Assembly (NCBI GenBank): GCA_037176905.1 | Contig: JBBBWG010011034.1 | Span: 1 to 21,134, forward strand | Direction of reading: 5' to 3' | Source: Azolla pinnata | Taxonomy: Eukaryota; Streptophyta; Polypodiopsida; Salviniales; Salviniaceae | Length of the DNA: 21,134 nt | In this document: in pieces, positions 9,121-18,026 of the stretch | How the letters are laid out: every line of letters begins with the position of its first letter | How positions within the stretch are numbered: the first letter of the stretch is position 1 | Notes under the pieces: model-generated | Seen by the model: the letters and a program-made list of their open reading frames with translations, nothing else | Told to the model about the DNA's origin: nothing | The model's database searches: none | Translations under genes and position numbers: made by a program

Positions 9121-9325
9121 TATCTCATTTGGCTTCAAATTTGTTGCAAAGTTTACTGCTCATGTTACCGCATGGTTGACGCGACCTAGATGCGGCTGTT
9201 GACACACCTTTTTCTGTGAGTTTGACGCATAGTAGATACAATTGTTATTACTAAATTGTTACAATTTAGACACCACTTTGTTGCAACTTTGCGGCGTCAT
9301 AGACGCGACTTTACTGCACACATAT
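9120..9325 (-). repeat. Diverged 11-bp array, TTTGACGC/TTTACTGC orientation
   Basis: Units such as TTTACTGCTCA, GGTTGACGCGA, CTTTGTTGCAA and CTTTGCGGCGT follow at about 11-bp spacing. Their orientation is opposite to the array left of the palindrome at 8518. It may be the remaining 5'-type subterminal array of an element related to the terminus at 7938, but no CACTACAAG end is seen. Confidence 0.4.
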
Positions 9326-9700
9326 ATACAAATGTTGCAAATTTCATTATATAGATACAAACATAGAGTCAACATTAATATATATCACTAGAATATTGTC
9401 ATTATGAGTTTTGATCGACATAAACATCAATTACAAGGAAGGGATCAATATTGATGGAGAGTTAAGCATTTTTATCAATATCAATCTTGTTCCCAGACCC
9501 TAACTCAATGCATAAATCTATGGAAGCATTTGTGTTGATTGATTTGTCTGCAAGATCTTGATCAGCTTGATCACTGTCAGCATTGTTAAATATCTTAGCT
9601 TCAATAATGTAACTATATTTTAATACTTGATAATATATTAAAAGATTACCATATTAACGTTAAAAAACGACTTGTGACTTCTGTCGACATTGCAAGTCCT
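9325..9700. other. AT-rich sequence left of the gypsy element
   Basis: Nothing coding is recognised. The left border of the LTR should lie in or just after this stretch, but no clean TG start or target-site duplication could be fixed by eye. Confidence 0.4.
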
Positions 9701-9990
9701 CAAAGCCACCCAAGTGGCGAGCATGCATGCAAGCCACGTGGCGAGCATGCATGAGGCCTAGACCTGTATAAATACTAAGCTAGTCTCAGTATTGAACCAT
9801 TCCGGTTCAACGCTAGTCTTCAGCGCCTTGTACTCCAAGTCTCCTGGTAATACATATCATGTCTTCTTGTTCTTTTCTGGTTTTCTTCTTGTCGTGTTCG
9901 TATCTTCGAGTCCATCGTTGTCGATGAGCTTCGGTCGTGACAGTTTGAACCGAAATCTCCAGTTTTTTTTCAAGTTTCTTGTTCAAGTAT
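9700..9990 (+). promoter_or_regulatory. Probable 5' LTR remnant with TATA box
   Basis: TATAAATA at 9767-9774 is followed by T/C-rich transcribed leader sequence up to the gag ATG at 10001. Upstream, GTGGCGAGCATGCATG occurs twice (9714-9729 and 9738-9753), 24 bp apart, like an enhancer repeat. No standard tRNA primer site (TGGTATCAGAGC) was found; TGGTAATACATATC at about 9844 is only a weak resemblance. The LTR borders are unresolved. Confidence 0.45.
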
Positions 9991-10000
9991 TATTATCACA

Positions 10001-10990
10001 ATGGAGACTGTTAGCAAGCAAGAGTACGATCGTATTCTACCAAAGCTTCACCTTATAACGACAAAATTTGTTGCACTAGAACAAGACAATTAGAAACTTC
10101 TTGGAGATTTACAGCAAGTACGTGTTGAAAAGGCACAAAAAAATGAAGAGTTATCTAAAAGAGTGCAAGAACTTGAATTAGTTGTATTATCTCTTCGACA
10201 ACAAGGTTTGACATCCTAAAGTTCAATTAAAGAGCCAAAGATTAGTTTACTAGCAAAGTTTGATGGTACACACTCCCAGTTCCGAGGTTTCTTAAACTAG
10301 GTGCGTTTAGTAATTAATATTCATCCCAACAGATATCCAAGTGATGCATCTCGAGTAGGCCTAGTTGGATCACTATTGACAGGAACTACCCTTGCATGGT
10401 TTACACCATTAATGGAGAAGAAATCCCCAGTTTAGAGAACTTTGAAACCTTCATTGATGAATTTCAAGCAAGTTTTAGTGATACAGATAGTATGAGAACA
10501 ACGATAAACAAGATTCGAAGACTACGTCAAGGTGATCGACCTGCTTCAGCTTATGCAGTAGACTTTTGGCTTCTTGCCTTCGATATTCGTTGGGATGAAG
10601 CAATGTTAATGGACTTATTCCGATATGGACTACGTAATGATGATAAAGACTTCCTCCTAACCTTTAACGAAGAGCTGAAATCACTTACCAAGGCAATTAG
10701 TAGAGTTGTATGATGTGAGAATCGACTATTTGAATGACATTTCGAGCGACAACAATTCTTGCGACCAAGGGGAGACCAGACTTATGCTTCAATGGTAACA
10801 ACACCACCTTCAAATCCTATGCAAACAATCAATGATGGTCCTACTCCAATGGAAATTGACGCAACACATCATCGAGGGCCACTATCTAATGCTAAGAAGC
10901 AATGACGTTGGGCAAACCAATTATGTTTGTATTGTGGTGGACCAGGTCACATAGCAATTACTGTCCTCACAAGCCAAAACGACAAGTGAA
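10001..10990 (+). pseudogene. Gypsy gag (capsid and zinc knuckle), broken
   Basis: Gag packages the element RNA. The ATG at 10001 opens METVSKQEYDRILPKL, followed by a heptad-rich stretch (ELSKRVQELELVVLSLRQQ). The capsid (retrotransposon gag) domain has KFDGTHSQFRGFL, PSDASRVGLVGSLLTGTT and NKIRRLRQGDRPASAYAVDF. The nucleocapsid knuckle CLYCGGPGHIAI lies at about 10924-10959. In-frame stops are TAG at 10091, TAA at 10217 and TAG at 10298. A frameshift near 10425 moves the capsid into the frame open to 10713. One missing base near 10960 puts the last Cys of the CCHC knuckle out of frame. It cannot be translated as it stands. Confidence 0.85.
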
Positions 10991-11139
10991 CCAAGTAAGT
11001 GTCCATAAACTTGAATCAACTCCTATAGTTCGAGGTAATAATCCCTGGTTCTTTTAGTAGTTCCATCGATCCTTGTCAGTCGAATAGCTTTGAAGTTTTG
11101 AGTCAATTAGATGAGCTGTTAAACGAGTAGGTCCACCCA

Positions 11140-11565
11140 AAATTGGAGCCATTTGGTTGGACAACCCAAAGTATCTAGAGCTTGTTTCAAGTACTGGTTC
11201 AATTCTATCCAATAGAGTCAGTAGAGTTTTTGTTGCAAATGTTGACCTTAGTACATCAAATGGTCATCGAGCCTCAGCCTCTACCCTTTTAGATTCAAGA
11301 GCCAACTCTTGGTCGATGGACCGAGAATTGGCCCTAGCACATACAATTAACATATAGAAAATATCCCATCCAATATCGATTTCTGTCATTGATGGTCGTT
11401 GTATTGCATCTAGAGATATAGTCGAAGAATCTGAATCAATTCGAGTAGTTCTTGGTAGTTTCGCTTGTAATATTTTCTTCAACATAATTGCAAGCCCGGA
11501 ACATTCAATTATCCTTGGTCTACCTTGGTTCGAGCTTCATAATCCTGAGATAGATTGACGAAAGC
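11140..11565 (+). pseudogene. Gypsy aspartic protease, broken
   Basis: The segment reads STLLDSRANSWSMDRELAL, then VIDGRCIASRDIVEESESI and IIASPEHSIILGLPWFELHN. The last part matches the conserved C-terminal strand (ILGLPWF) of retroviral-type proteases. The catalytic D-S/T-G triad reads DSR, with Arg replacing Gly, so activity is unlikely. A TAG at about 11356 and a TGA at about 11557 interrupt the frame. The protease would cut the Gag-Pol polyprotein. Confidence 0.75.
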
Positions 11566-11576
11566 GAGTTATCAAG

Positions 11577-12099
11577 AAACTCTCACAAAACCGCTTGTCC
11601 AATATTGAACATCACCAAATTTCAACGATTTCTTTACAACAATTATACAAAGATGGAAGAAACGAAGAAAATGTTTGTATTTGCAATGTTGGTAAATCTA
11701 ACATCTGATCCACAAAATTGAGAGGTATTGCTTCCATCTAATTACCAAAAATTCCAAGATGTTTTTAACAAGGTTAAATCTATTGGAACCCTCCCAGAAT
11801 ATCATCAGTATGATTGTACTATTGATCTACAACCTTAAACCTTAAACTGTCACAAAACGGCTTGTCCAATATTGAACATCACCAAATTTCAACCATTTCT
11901 TTACAACAATGATGCAAAGATGGAATAAATGAAGAAATATTTGTATTTGCAATGGTGGCAAATCTAACATCTGATCCATAGAATTGAGATGTATTGCTTC
12001 CATCCAAATATCAAGAATTCCAAGATGTTTTTGACAAGGTTAAAGCTATTCGTACCCTCCCAGAACATCATCAATATGATTGTACTATTGATCTACAAC
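11577..12099 (+). repeat. 267-bp tandem duplication inside pol
   Basis: Copy 1 is 11577-11833 and copy 2 is 11844-12099, offset 266-267 bp. Both run from AAACT(C/G)TCACAAAAC through TTGTATTTGCAATG to ATTGATCTACAAC. By eye the copies differ at roughly one base in ten, so the duplication is old. It repeats the protease-RT linker and the start of RT (FQDVF to YDCTIDLQ). Confidence 0.9.
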
Positions 12100-12870
12100 A
12101 AGGAAAAGAGCCACCATGGGAACCAATTTATAATCTGACATCGTCAGAACTCAAAGCTCTTCGAGAATACATTGAAGAACACTTGGCGAACAACTTTATT
12201 CGACATTCTAAAAGCCTTGCGGGGGCACCTATATTCTTTCTTAAGAAGAAAGACCGCTCTTTAGGGTTAGTTGTGGACTATAGAGGATTGAACAAAGTCA
12301 CGATTCGAAACCGGTATGTTTTACCTTTGATCTCAAACTTGTTGGCGCGCCTTAGTGGAGCCAACTATTTTACAAAATTAGACTTGTGCGGCACATATAA
12401 CCTTGTTTGGCACATATAACCTTGTTTGGATACGCCTAGGGGATGAATGGAAGACGACATTTCGCACTCGATATGGACATTTCGAGTATACTGTTATGCC
12501 TTTCGGTCTCACCAATGCACCGGCCATTTTTCAACACATGGCGAATGATACTTTTCGTGACTTCTTGGATGTATTCACCATAGTGTATCTAGATGACATC
12601 TTGATCTACTAAAAGATACAAGAAGAGCATGACATGCATGTTCGTCAAGTTCTACAATGGCTACGGAAATATGGACTTTTTGCGAAGCTGGAGAAATGTA
12701 TCTTCAATCAACGCCAAGTTGAGTTCTTAGGGTATGTGATTTCACAACAAGGCATATCCATGGATCTAAAAAAGATTCAAACAAATCTTGATTGACAAAC
12801 ACCTACATCAATAAGAGATGTACAATGTTTCTTGGGATTTGCAAATTTTTATCGGAAGTTTATAAAAATC
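11994..12870 (+). pseudogene. Gypsy reverse transcriptase, broken
   Basis: RT copies element RNA into DNA. Recognised blocks in order are [77 protein letters not shown], the catalytic VYLDDILIY (12583-12609) and [12 protein letters not shown]. The family-typical GAYNLV block is duplicated by 19 bp at 12391-12428, shifting the frame by one. Further lesions are TAA at 12610, just after the YLDD block, and a TGA near 12793. The catalytic aspartates remain, but the reading frame does not. Confidence 0.9.
12391..12428 (+). repeat. 19-bp tandem duplication breaking the RT frame
   Basis: GCACATATAACCTTGTTTG occurs twice back to back (12391-12409 and 12410-12428). The 19 extra bases move the frame by +1, so the upstream frame stops at 12417-12419 and the RT motifs continue in the next frame. 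Confidence 0.97.
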
Positions 12871-12929
12871 TACCCAAAGATTGTCTTGCCTCTCACAAAA
12901 CTTATACGAATGAACAAGAAATTTAGTGG

Positions 12930-13634
12930 AGTACTACTGCAACTGAAGTTTTTGATCATTTGAAGCAAGCATTCACATTAGCCCCAATTTTAGCTTAGGC
13001 TGACCTCTCAAGACCTTTTATCCTAGAAGCTGATGCATCAGATTTTGCATTGGGGAGTGTATCATCGCAAGTCAAAGAAGATGGATGTGTATATCCAATT
13101 GCATTTCATTCACGAAAGTTCGACGCTGCTGAGATCAACTATGAAGTTAATGACAAAGAACTTCTATTTATTGTAGACTCTTTTGAGCAATGGCGTCACC
13201 TCCTTGAATGTTCTTCCCACCAAATCATAGTTTACAATGATCATAAGAATCTTATGTATTTCCATAATGCTCGAGAGTTAAATCGTCGTCAAGCTCGTTG
13301 GGCCCAATTTTTGACACGTTTTGACTGCATCATTGTATATCGTCCAGGGGCACTCCAAGGAAAAGCGGATGCTCTATCAGGACGTTTATATATGGCACCT
13401 CGTCTAGGCGAAACTACTTTTGACCACCAAAACCAAGTAGTTTCCAAACCTGAACGCCTTCAAATACAAGTATTGGTTGTACCACTTAATTCAAGTTTTC
13501 TAGAGTCTATTCGAAGGGATATCATGTTAGACTCTTTTGCCCAAGATGTATTAAATCATATTACTCCTATTCGAGCTTCTTCTTCAAGGTTTGACAATTC
13601 TCGTGCTACAGCTGCCCTCCACTCGGCATCGTGA
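12930..13634 (+). pseudogene. Gypsy RNase H and connection domain, partial
   Basis: After a frameshift near 12928 and an in-frame TAG near 12998, the sequence reads FILEADASDFALGSV, then IAFHSRKFDAAEINYEV and SFEQWRHLLE. It continues with IVYNDHKNLMYF, RRQARWAQFLTRFDCIIVYR and GKADALSGR. The D..E..D pattern of RNase H is preserved (ADAS, KELL, NDHK). From 13050 to 13634 the frame is open, the longest uninterrupted part of the element. It stops at the point where integrase should begin. Confidence 0.9.
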
Positions 13635-13639
13635 ACGCC

Positions 13640-14395
13640 AAACTGAATTCACTACTAAGTGCTCGAGCAGATATTATCTGCTCGATTACGGACATGTACT
13701 GTGACGAGCTCGAGTAGGTATCAACGCACACCTCGACCAAAACCATCAGTCACAATGCCCCCACTATCGTCGAGTGCGTAGAATAATCGGCCGACAGGGG
13801 TTTCTCGACTAGCTCAATCACTACTAGCAGCGACGACATGTGCACTACCATCGACATCATCATCCCCTCCGCAGCACCCACGACGCCACGTCCACGCCAC
13901 GTCCTGAACTATGGGAGGCGGGGCTCGCACGTGTAGATGTGTCATGACTCGATTTGGTCTGATTCGAGGCGGGGCTCCGTTGTGACGATGAGGCCGAGGC
14001 TAATCCGGATGGAGCCAGTCCTAAGCCGAGTGAGAGGGGGAGGCATAGCTGGACTCCCTGCAATGGAGTCCGTGGACCGGCAACGACGCTGTTGTCGCAT
14101 GACAGCATGAGGGTTGTCTCGTGGGGTGGGCCTACCTAGGGGCGAGCTCCGAGCTGTTTGGGGTGTGGTGATACCAAGAGTGGCGGCCAAGCTTGCATCA
14201 AATGACCCTAGCCGACCCCTCACTGGTGGGACCGGAGTTGGACACCATGCCATATATGGTCCTATCTGCTCTGGTGGGAGCAAACCACCAAAGTGTTGGG
14301 TCATCTGATGGTGCCATTATCTCATGGCAGCATGATAACTCCGCCACTCAGTCTTCAAGGTAGGTGGAATCGGCGATCTATTAGCCATCTATTAG
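13640..14395. other. GC-richer segment, not recognised
   Basis: GC content rises clearly compared with both sides. Minus-strand open frames at 13942-14304 and 13860-14108 are Pro/Arg/Ser-rich, and a plus frame lies at 14114-14308. None shows a recognisable domain. GAGGCGGGGCTC occurs twice (about 13917 and 13969). It may be the 3' untranslated part of the gypsy element, a captured gene fragment, or the left part of the CACTA element. Confidence 0.4.
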
Positions 14396-15235
14396 ACATT
14401 GAGAATTACGGTTTAGGGTCTAGGGTTTTCAGCATTCATATGATTTAGGGTTTAGGGTTGCTAAAATTTAGGGTTTAGGGTTTAGGTTTTTAAGCATATT
14501 TAGGGTTTTCAGCCAATATAAGGTTTAGGGTTTAGGTTTTTTTAGCCAATTTATGGTTTTTTAGCCAATTTAGGGTTTTTTTAGCAAATTTAAGGTTTTC
14601 AGCCAATTTAGGATTTCCATTAAATTTAGAGTTCTTTGCCAATTTAGGGTTTTTCAACCAATTAAAGGTTTCCATTAAATTTAGGGGTTTTCAACCAATT
14701 TGGAATTTCCATTAAATTTAGTGTTTAGAGTTCAATTGCGTGATTCCATTAAATTTAGGGTTGGCACGAAATTTTGGGTTTTCAGCTAGTTTAGGGTTTA
14801 GGGTTTTTCAGCCAATTTAGGGTTTAGGGTTTTCAGGAAATTTTAGGGTTTTCACGCAATTTAGGGTTTTCCGCCGATTTGGGGATTCATGAAATTTGGG
14901 GTTTTCAGCCAATTTAGGGATTCATGAAATTTACGCTTTTCAGCCAATTTAGGGATTCATGAAATTAAGGGTTTAGGGTTTTTCAACCAATTTAGGGTTT
15001 TCAGCCAATTTAGGGATTCATGAAATTTAGGGTTTAGGGTTTTTCAACCAATTTGGGCTTTAGGGTTTAGGGTTTAGGGATTCATGAAATTTAGGGTTCT
15101 TAGCTAATCTAGGGATTCATGAAATTTAGGATTTAGGGTTTTTCAATCAATTTAGGGTTTAGGGTTTTTCAACCAATTTAGCGTTTTGGCCAATTTTAGG
15201 GTTTTTCAACCAATTTAGGGTTTTTAAACCAATTT
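14396..15235. repeat. Degenerate telomere-like TTTAGGG array
   Basis: Plant-type telomere units (TTTAGGG), sometimes two or three in tandem, alternate with spacers TTTTCAGCCAA, TTTTTCAACCAA and ATTCATGAAA. The spacing is often about 21-22 bp, with a higher-order unit of about 43 bp in places. The interrupted, mixed structure is unlike a chromosome end. It resembles a satellite built from telomere-like units. Confidence 0.9.
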
Positions 15236-15520
15236 CACCACAAATTTCACTAATTCACCACATATTTGCTGACAAATTTCACTAATAAAGTTAAATACCA
15301 CTAAATTCACTAATTTATCCAAATTTCACTTACTTCACACCAAATACCACAAATTTCACTAATATAGGCAAATACCACTAAATTGACGACAAATTTCACT
15401 AATTCACCACAAATTTCAACACAAATTTCTCTAATACAGGCAAATCTCACTAAATTGACGATAAATTTCACTAAGTCCGCAACAAATCTCACTAATACAG
15501 CTAATTCACCACTAATTTGC
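15236..15520. repeat. ACAAATTTCACTAAT satellite
   Basis: ACAAATTTCACTAAT and variants recur about eight times, alternating with AATACCACTAAATT and AATTCACCAC. A longer unit is visible: AATATAGGCAAATACCAC at 15361 recurs as AATACAGGCAAATCTCAC at 15433, 72 bp later, followed by the same CTAAATTGACGA. It begins where the telomere-like array ends. Confidence 0.85.
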
Positions 15521-15529
15521 CCCCAAATT

Positions 15530-15775
15530 CATGTACTTACTTGCTAATTGTCTTTTGAGCTGGAGGAGTAAGAGGAGCACGAGGCGAGCAACAGTATCAG
15601 TAGCAACAACATCAGCAGTAGTCAAAGCAGCAGCAGTAGTAACAACAACAGAAAAGAAACGAGAGGAGCAGCAAGGGCGAGCAACAGGGGCGAGCAGCAG
15701 GGGCGAGCAGCAGCAGGTGAGCAGGAGGCGAGTAGCAGCAGGAGCGAAGAGTAGCAGGAAGAGGTGAGCAAAAGA
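15530..15775. repeat. AGC/GAG-rich low-complexity tract with 13-bp units
   Basis: GGGCGAGCARCAG repeats at 15675, 15688 and 15701 within a longer AGCAG/GAGGAG tract. Long open frames on both strands (poly-Arg/Ser on plus; Leu/Cys-rich on minus) follow from the composition. It may be transcribed leader of the transposase gene. Confidence 0.75.
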
Positions 15776-15825
15776 AAAGATAAGAGCTAGGGTTTCCAAG
15801 TGTGGGGGTAAAAACACGCAAGTTT

Positions 15826-16075
15826 GGTGTTTGCCTCGACCTTGCCGCGGACTTTACCATGATTTTGTCTCGACCTTTACCAGGAGAATTGCCGCGGAGT
15901 TTACCGCGATTCTGGCACACTCCTAGCCTCTGAGTTGCCGCGATTCAGCCGCGAGATTTGTCGGAAGAATTGCCGCGACTTTACCATGAGTTTTGCCACA
16001 AGAATTGCCGCAACTTTACTGCGAGTTTTGCCACAAATTCGCCGCTAATTTTCCGCGACCCTAGCCACTGAATTT
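15826..16075 (+). repeat. 11-bp array upstream of transposase, TTGCCGCGA orientation
   Basis: Units such as CTTGCCGCGGA, CTTTACCATGA, GAATTGCCGCG and AGTTTTGCCAC run at about 11-bp spacing to within 25 bp of the transposase ATG. The orientation (centre base C) is opposite to the array at 20486-20718. This is the expected mirror arrangement of CACTA subterminal repeats, but no terminal CACTACAAGG was found to its left. Confidence 0.8.
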
Positions 16076-16097
16076 GTGAAGTATACAGGAATCATCA

Positions 16098-16904
16098 ATG
16101 GATGCTGGGTTAGTTTACAAAAGTTCAGATTCATTGTCGACCGATGTAGAGGAGTTGTGCAGGACACACATCCGCCAATGGCGAGCTCGTACCATTCGAT
16201 GTAGGTGTGACCGATGCAGAAAAGGATTTAGGCGAGCTCGTCGTGTAGTGCACGATCATATACGAAGATGGGGCCATTGGAATCCTAAAGAGTCACCCCA
16301 TGATGTGAATCTGCATTACACAGTTGCACCACGGTTGTTATGTGACTACTACAAGCGGGCAAGGGCAAAGGTTGAAGAAGAAGAAGCGCATGTACGATAA
16401 CGTTTGAATGAAGCAGTGGATGATCTAGAGGGTTTAGTGGCGCAAGAACAGGATCCCAATGAGCAAATGGAAGATATCATTGAAGATGTACATCGGCCAG
16501 CATGTCGGCAAGGATCTGGACGTCAAGCAAGTGAAGGCCCCACTTCTGACTTTTTGACGTTACTACAAGCTGCTAGAACACAGATTTACGATGGAGCTAG
16601 CTTTTGAGTGCTTCGGGTAGCGATTGAGATCATGAATCTCCAAACATCGTATGGATGGAGTAATGCATCGGTGGATGCACTGCTAAGTCTCATGGGGAAG
16701 AGGTTGTCGCAGCCCCATCGTCATCCAGCTTTGCGCAAAGATGCAAAGAAGCAGATAGCCTCGACTACAGTTGAATCCATGCATGTCTCAACGTCTGTGT
16801 GCTATTTTGAGGTGAATTAGCAGATTTGTCTGAATGCCCCAAGTGTGGAGAGGCGAGATATCGATGAGTCATATCATCAGTGCAAGTTCCTAGCAATGTT
16901 AGCC
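16098..16904 (+). pseudogene. Transposase exon 1: N-terminal domain
   Basis: The ATG at 16098 begins MDAGLVYKSSDSLS. The zinc-binding-like IRCRCDRCRK followed by VHDHIRRWGHW matches the transposase-associated N-terminal domain of CACTA proteins (CxCxxC, then V..H....G). The same frame continues past a TAA (16398) and a TGA (16605) to YGWSNASVDALLSLM, the conserved start of the tnp2 region, and stops at 16818. A second frame then gives LSECPKCGEARY, the usual Cys pair, and a third gives SYHQCKFLAML. One frame spanning two stops suggests point mutation rather than wrong splicing. Confidence 0.8.
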
Positions 16905-17188
16905 TAAAACTATGTTTACAAATTTTCTTTCATGTTTGCCACTAAATTACAACAAGATTGCAGTGACTTTGCTACAACTTTGCAGCACTTTTGCAGCTAG
17001 TTTGCTGCTAGGTTGCAGCAAGTTTGCCGCGATTTTGCTGCAAGTTCTCCGCGTGTTTGTTGCAAAATAGTTGCATGGTTGCCGCGTGTTTGCTGCAAAT
17101 TTGTTGCATGGTTGTCACATGCTTGCTGCAAAATTGCTGCAACATTCCTTATTTGCAACCCTAAACCCTTCCCCTTTCCAAATTATAG
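16905..17188 (+). other. Transposase intron 1 with 11-bp array
   Basis: The probable donor is AGCAAT|GTTAGC and the acceptor AAATTATAG|GTAC. About 17 consecutive 11-bp units lie between 16936 and 17152 (GTTTGCTGCTA, GGTTGCAGCAA, GTTTGCCGCGA, GGTTGCCGCGT). AACCCTAAACCC follows at about 17157, some 20-30 bp before the acceptor. Confidence 0.65.
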
Positions 17189-17699
17189 GTACTCCAACAC
17201 TTCCCAGTTATTCCAAGACTTTGTATGATGTTTCAATGTCGATCCATCGCCTCATTGATAGATTGACATGTATCTCATCGGAGCCAAGATGGCAAGTGGA
17301 GAATACTAGCCGATTCCCTGTCGTGGCAACATATTGATACTACTTGGCCTGAATTTGGAGATGAACCACGCTACTTGAGGTTGGGTTTAGGGACAGACGG
17401 AGTGAACCCATTTGGGCTTCGAAGCAACTCATATAGTGTCTGGCCAGTTGTGCTAGTGAATTACAACCTACCTCCACACATGGCGATCAAGAAGGGTCAT
17501 ATCATGTTAACAATCCTAATCCCTAGGAAGTACAAGGTCGCAAATATGGATGTGTGCCTGGCACCACTTGTGGAAGAGCTACAGATATTATGGCAAGGGG
17601 TTCCAATAGAGGATATGTCAAAGGCTCATCCCAATCGCCTATTCAACCTTCGAGAAATTCTAATTTGGACAATGCATGACTTCCCAGGGTTCGGGCAAT
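17189..17699 (+). pseudogene. Transposase exon 2: tnp2 catalytic core
   Basis: One frame gives SKTLYDVSMSIHRLIDRL. A one-base shift near 17300 leads to WPEFGDEPRYLRLGLGTDG, then VNPFG, YSVWPVVLVNYNLPPHMA and VANMDVCLAPLVEELQILW. It ends with TMHDFPGFG at the donor CAAT|GTTAAG. These are the most conserved tnp2 blocks. The Asp in TDG (codon at 17396) and in HDFP (codon at 17678) are candidates for the acidic catalytic residues, and both are retained. Confidence 0.88.
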
Positions 17700-17762
17700 G
17701 TTAAGGTTAGAACCCTAGACTGATTTCGATCTCCCCTATCTACACTTAACGACAATTTGTAG

Positions 17763-18026
17763 TTACTCGGACACAAGTCATTTGTAACGCATAGGTTTAT
17801 CAACCTCATGGTACCATGCTTGTCCCAGATGTGGACCATCCCTCGTGTCTACACCACCGCCTCACCTCAAACGAGTGATTTATTCAAATCATGGTAGATT
17901 TCTTCCACCCACGCATCAACGCTACCAACCAGCTGAAAATGGCAAAATGCCAAGATGTATCACTATGAAACACTGGAAGGAGATGTGGGTGCAGGCTAAT
18001 AGGGAAGTTGTGCCAGGGATGTCCAG
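17763..18026 (+). pseudogene. Transposase exon 3: Cys/His segment
   Basis: The exon lies between AATTTGTAG and CCAG|GTAAGA. It reads STSWYHACPRCG and then HGRFLPPTHQRYQPAENG, matching the CPxCG zinc segment and the RRFLP motif that follow the HDFP block in tnp2 proteins. The frame from about 17788 to 18026 is open. Confidence 0.75.

Larger units (their letters stand above)
9700..13640 (+). mobile_element. Decayed Ty3/gypsy retrotransposon, lacks integrase
   Basis: In order on plus: a promoter-like LTR remnant, gag (10001 to about 10990), protease (about 11140-11565), reverse transcriptase (about 11970-12870) and RNase H with its tail (about 12930-13634). This is the order of a Ty3/gypsy pol without integrase. 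Many stops and frameshifts, a 267-bp duplication and a 19-bp duplication break it. After NHITPIRASSSRFDNSR the frame is lost, and no integrase zinc-binding or DDE region follows. No copy of 9700-9990 is seen near 13640-14400, so the 3' LTR is missing as well. The left border is approximate. Confidence 0.9.

Noticed and set aside
13650..13665. TTCACTACTAAG as the missing 5' CACTA terminus
   Set aside because: It diverges from CACTACAAGG after CACTAC, lies inside the gypsy-derived sequence, and no subterminal array follows.
13942..14304. 120-codon minus-strand frame, Pro/Ser/Arg-rich
   Set aside because: No recognisable domain, overlapping open frames on both strands in GC-rich DNA, and no splice or promoter support; noted only as an unassigned region.
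14396..15235. Considered as a true chromosome end
   Set aside because: Units are interrupted by regular spacers and mutated, and the sequence continues into a transposase gene.
15512..15920. Leu/Cys/Ala-rich minus frames and poly-Arg/Ser plus frame
   Set aside because: Composition is explained by the AGC/GAG low-complexity tract, and no domain is visible.
15826..16075. Repeat array considered as CRISPR-like
   Set aside because: Units are 11 bp with no unique spacers, and the context is a plant transposon.
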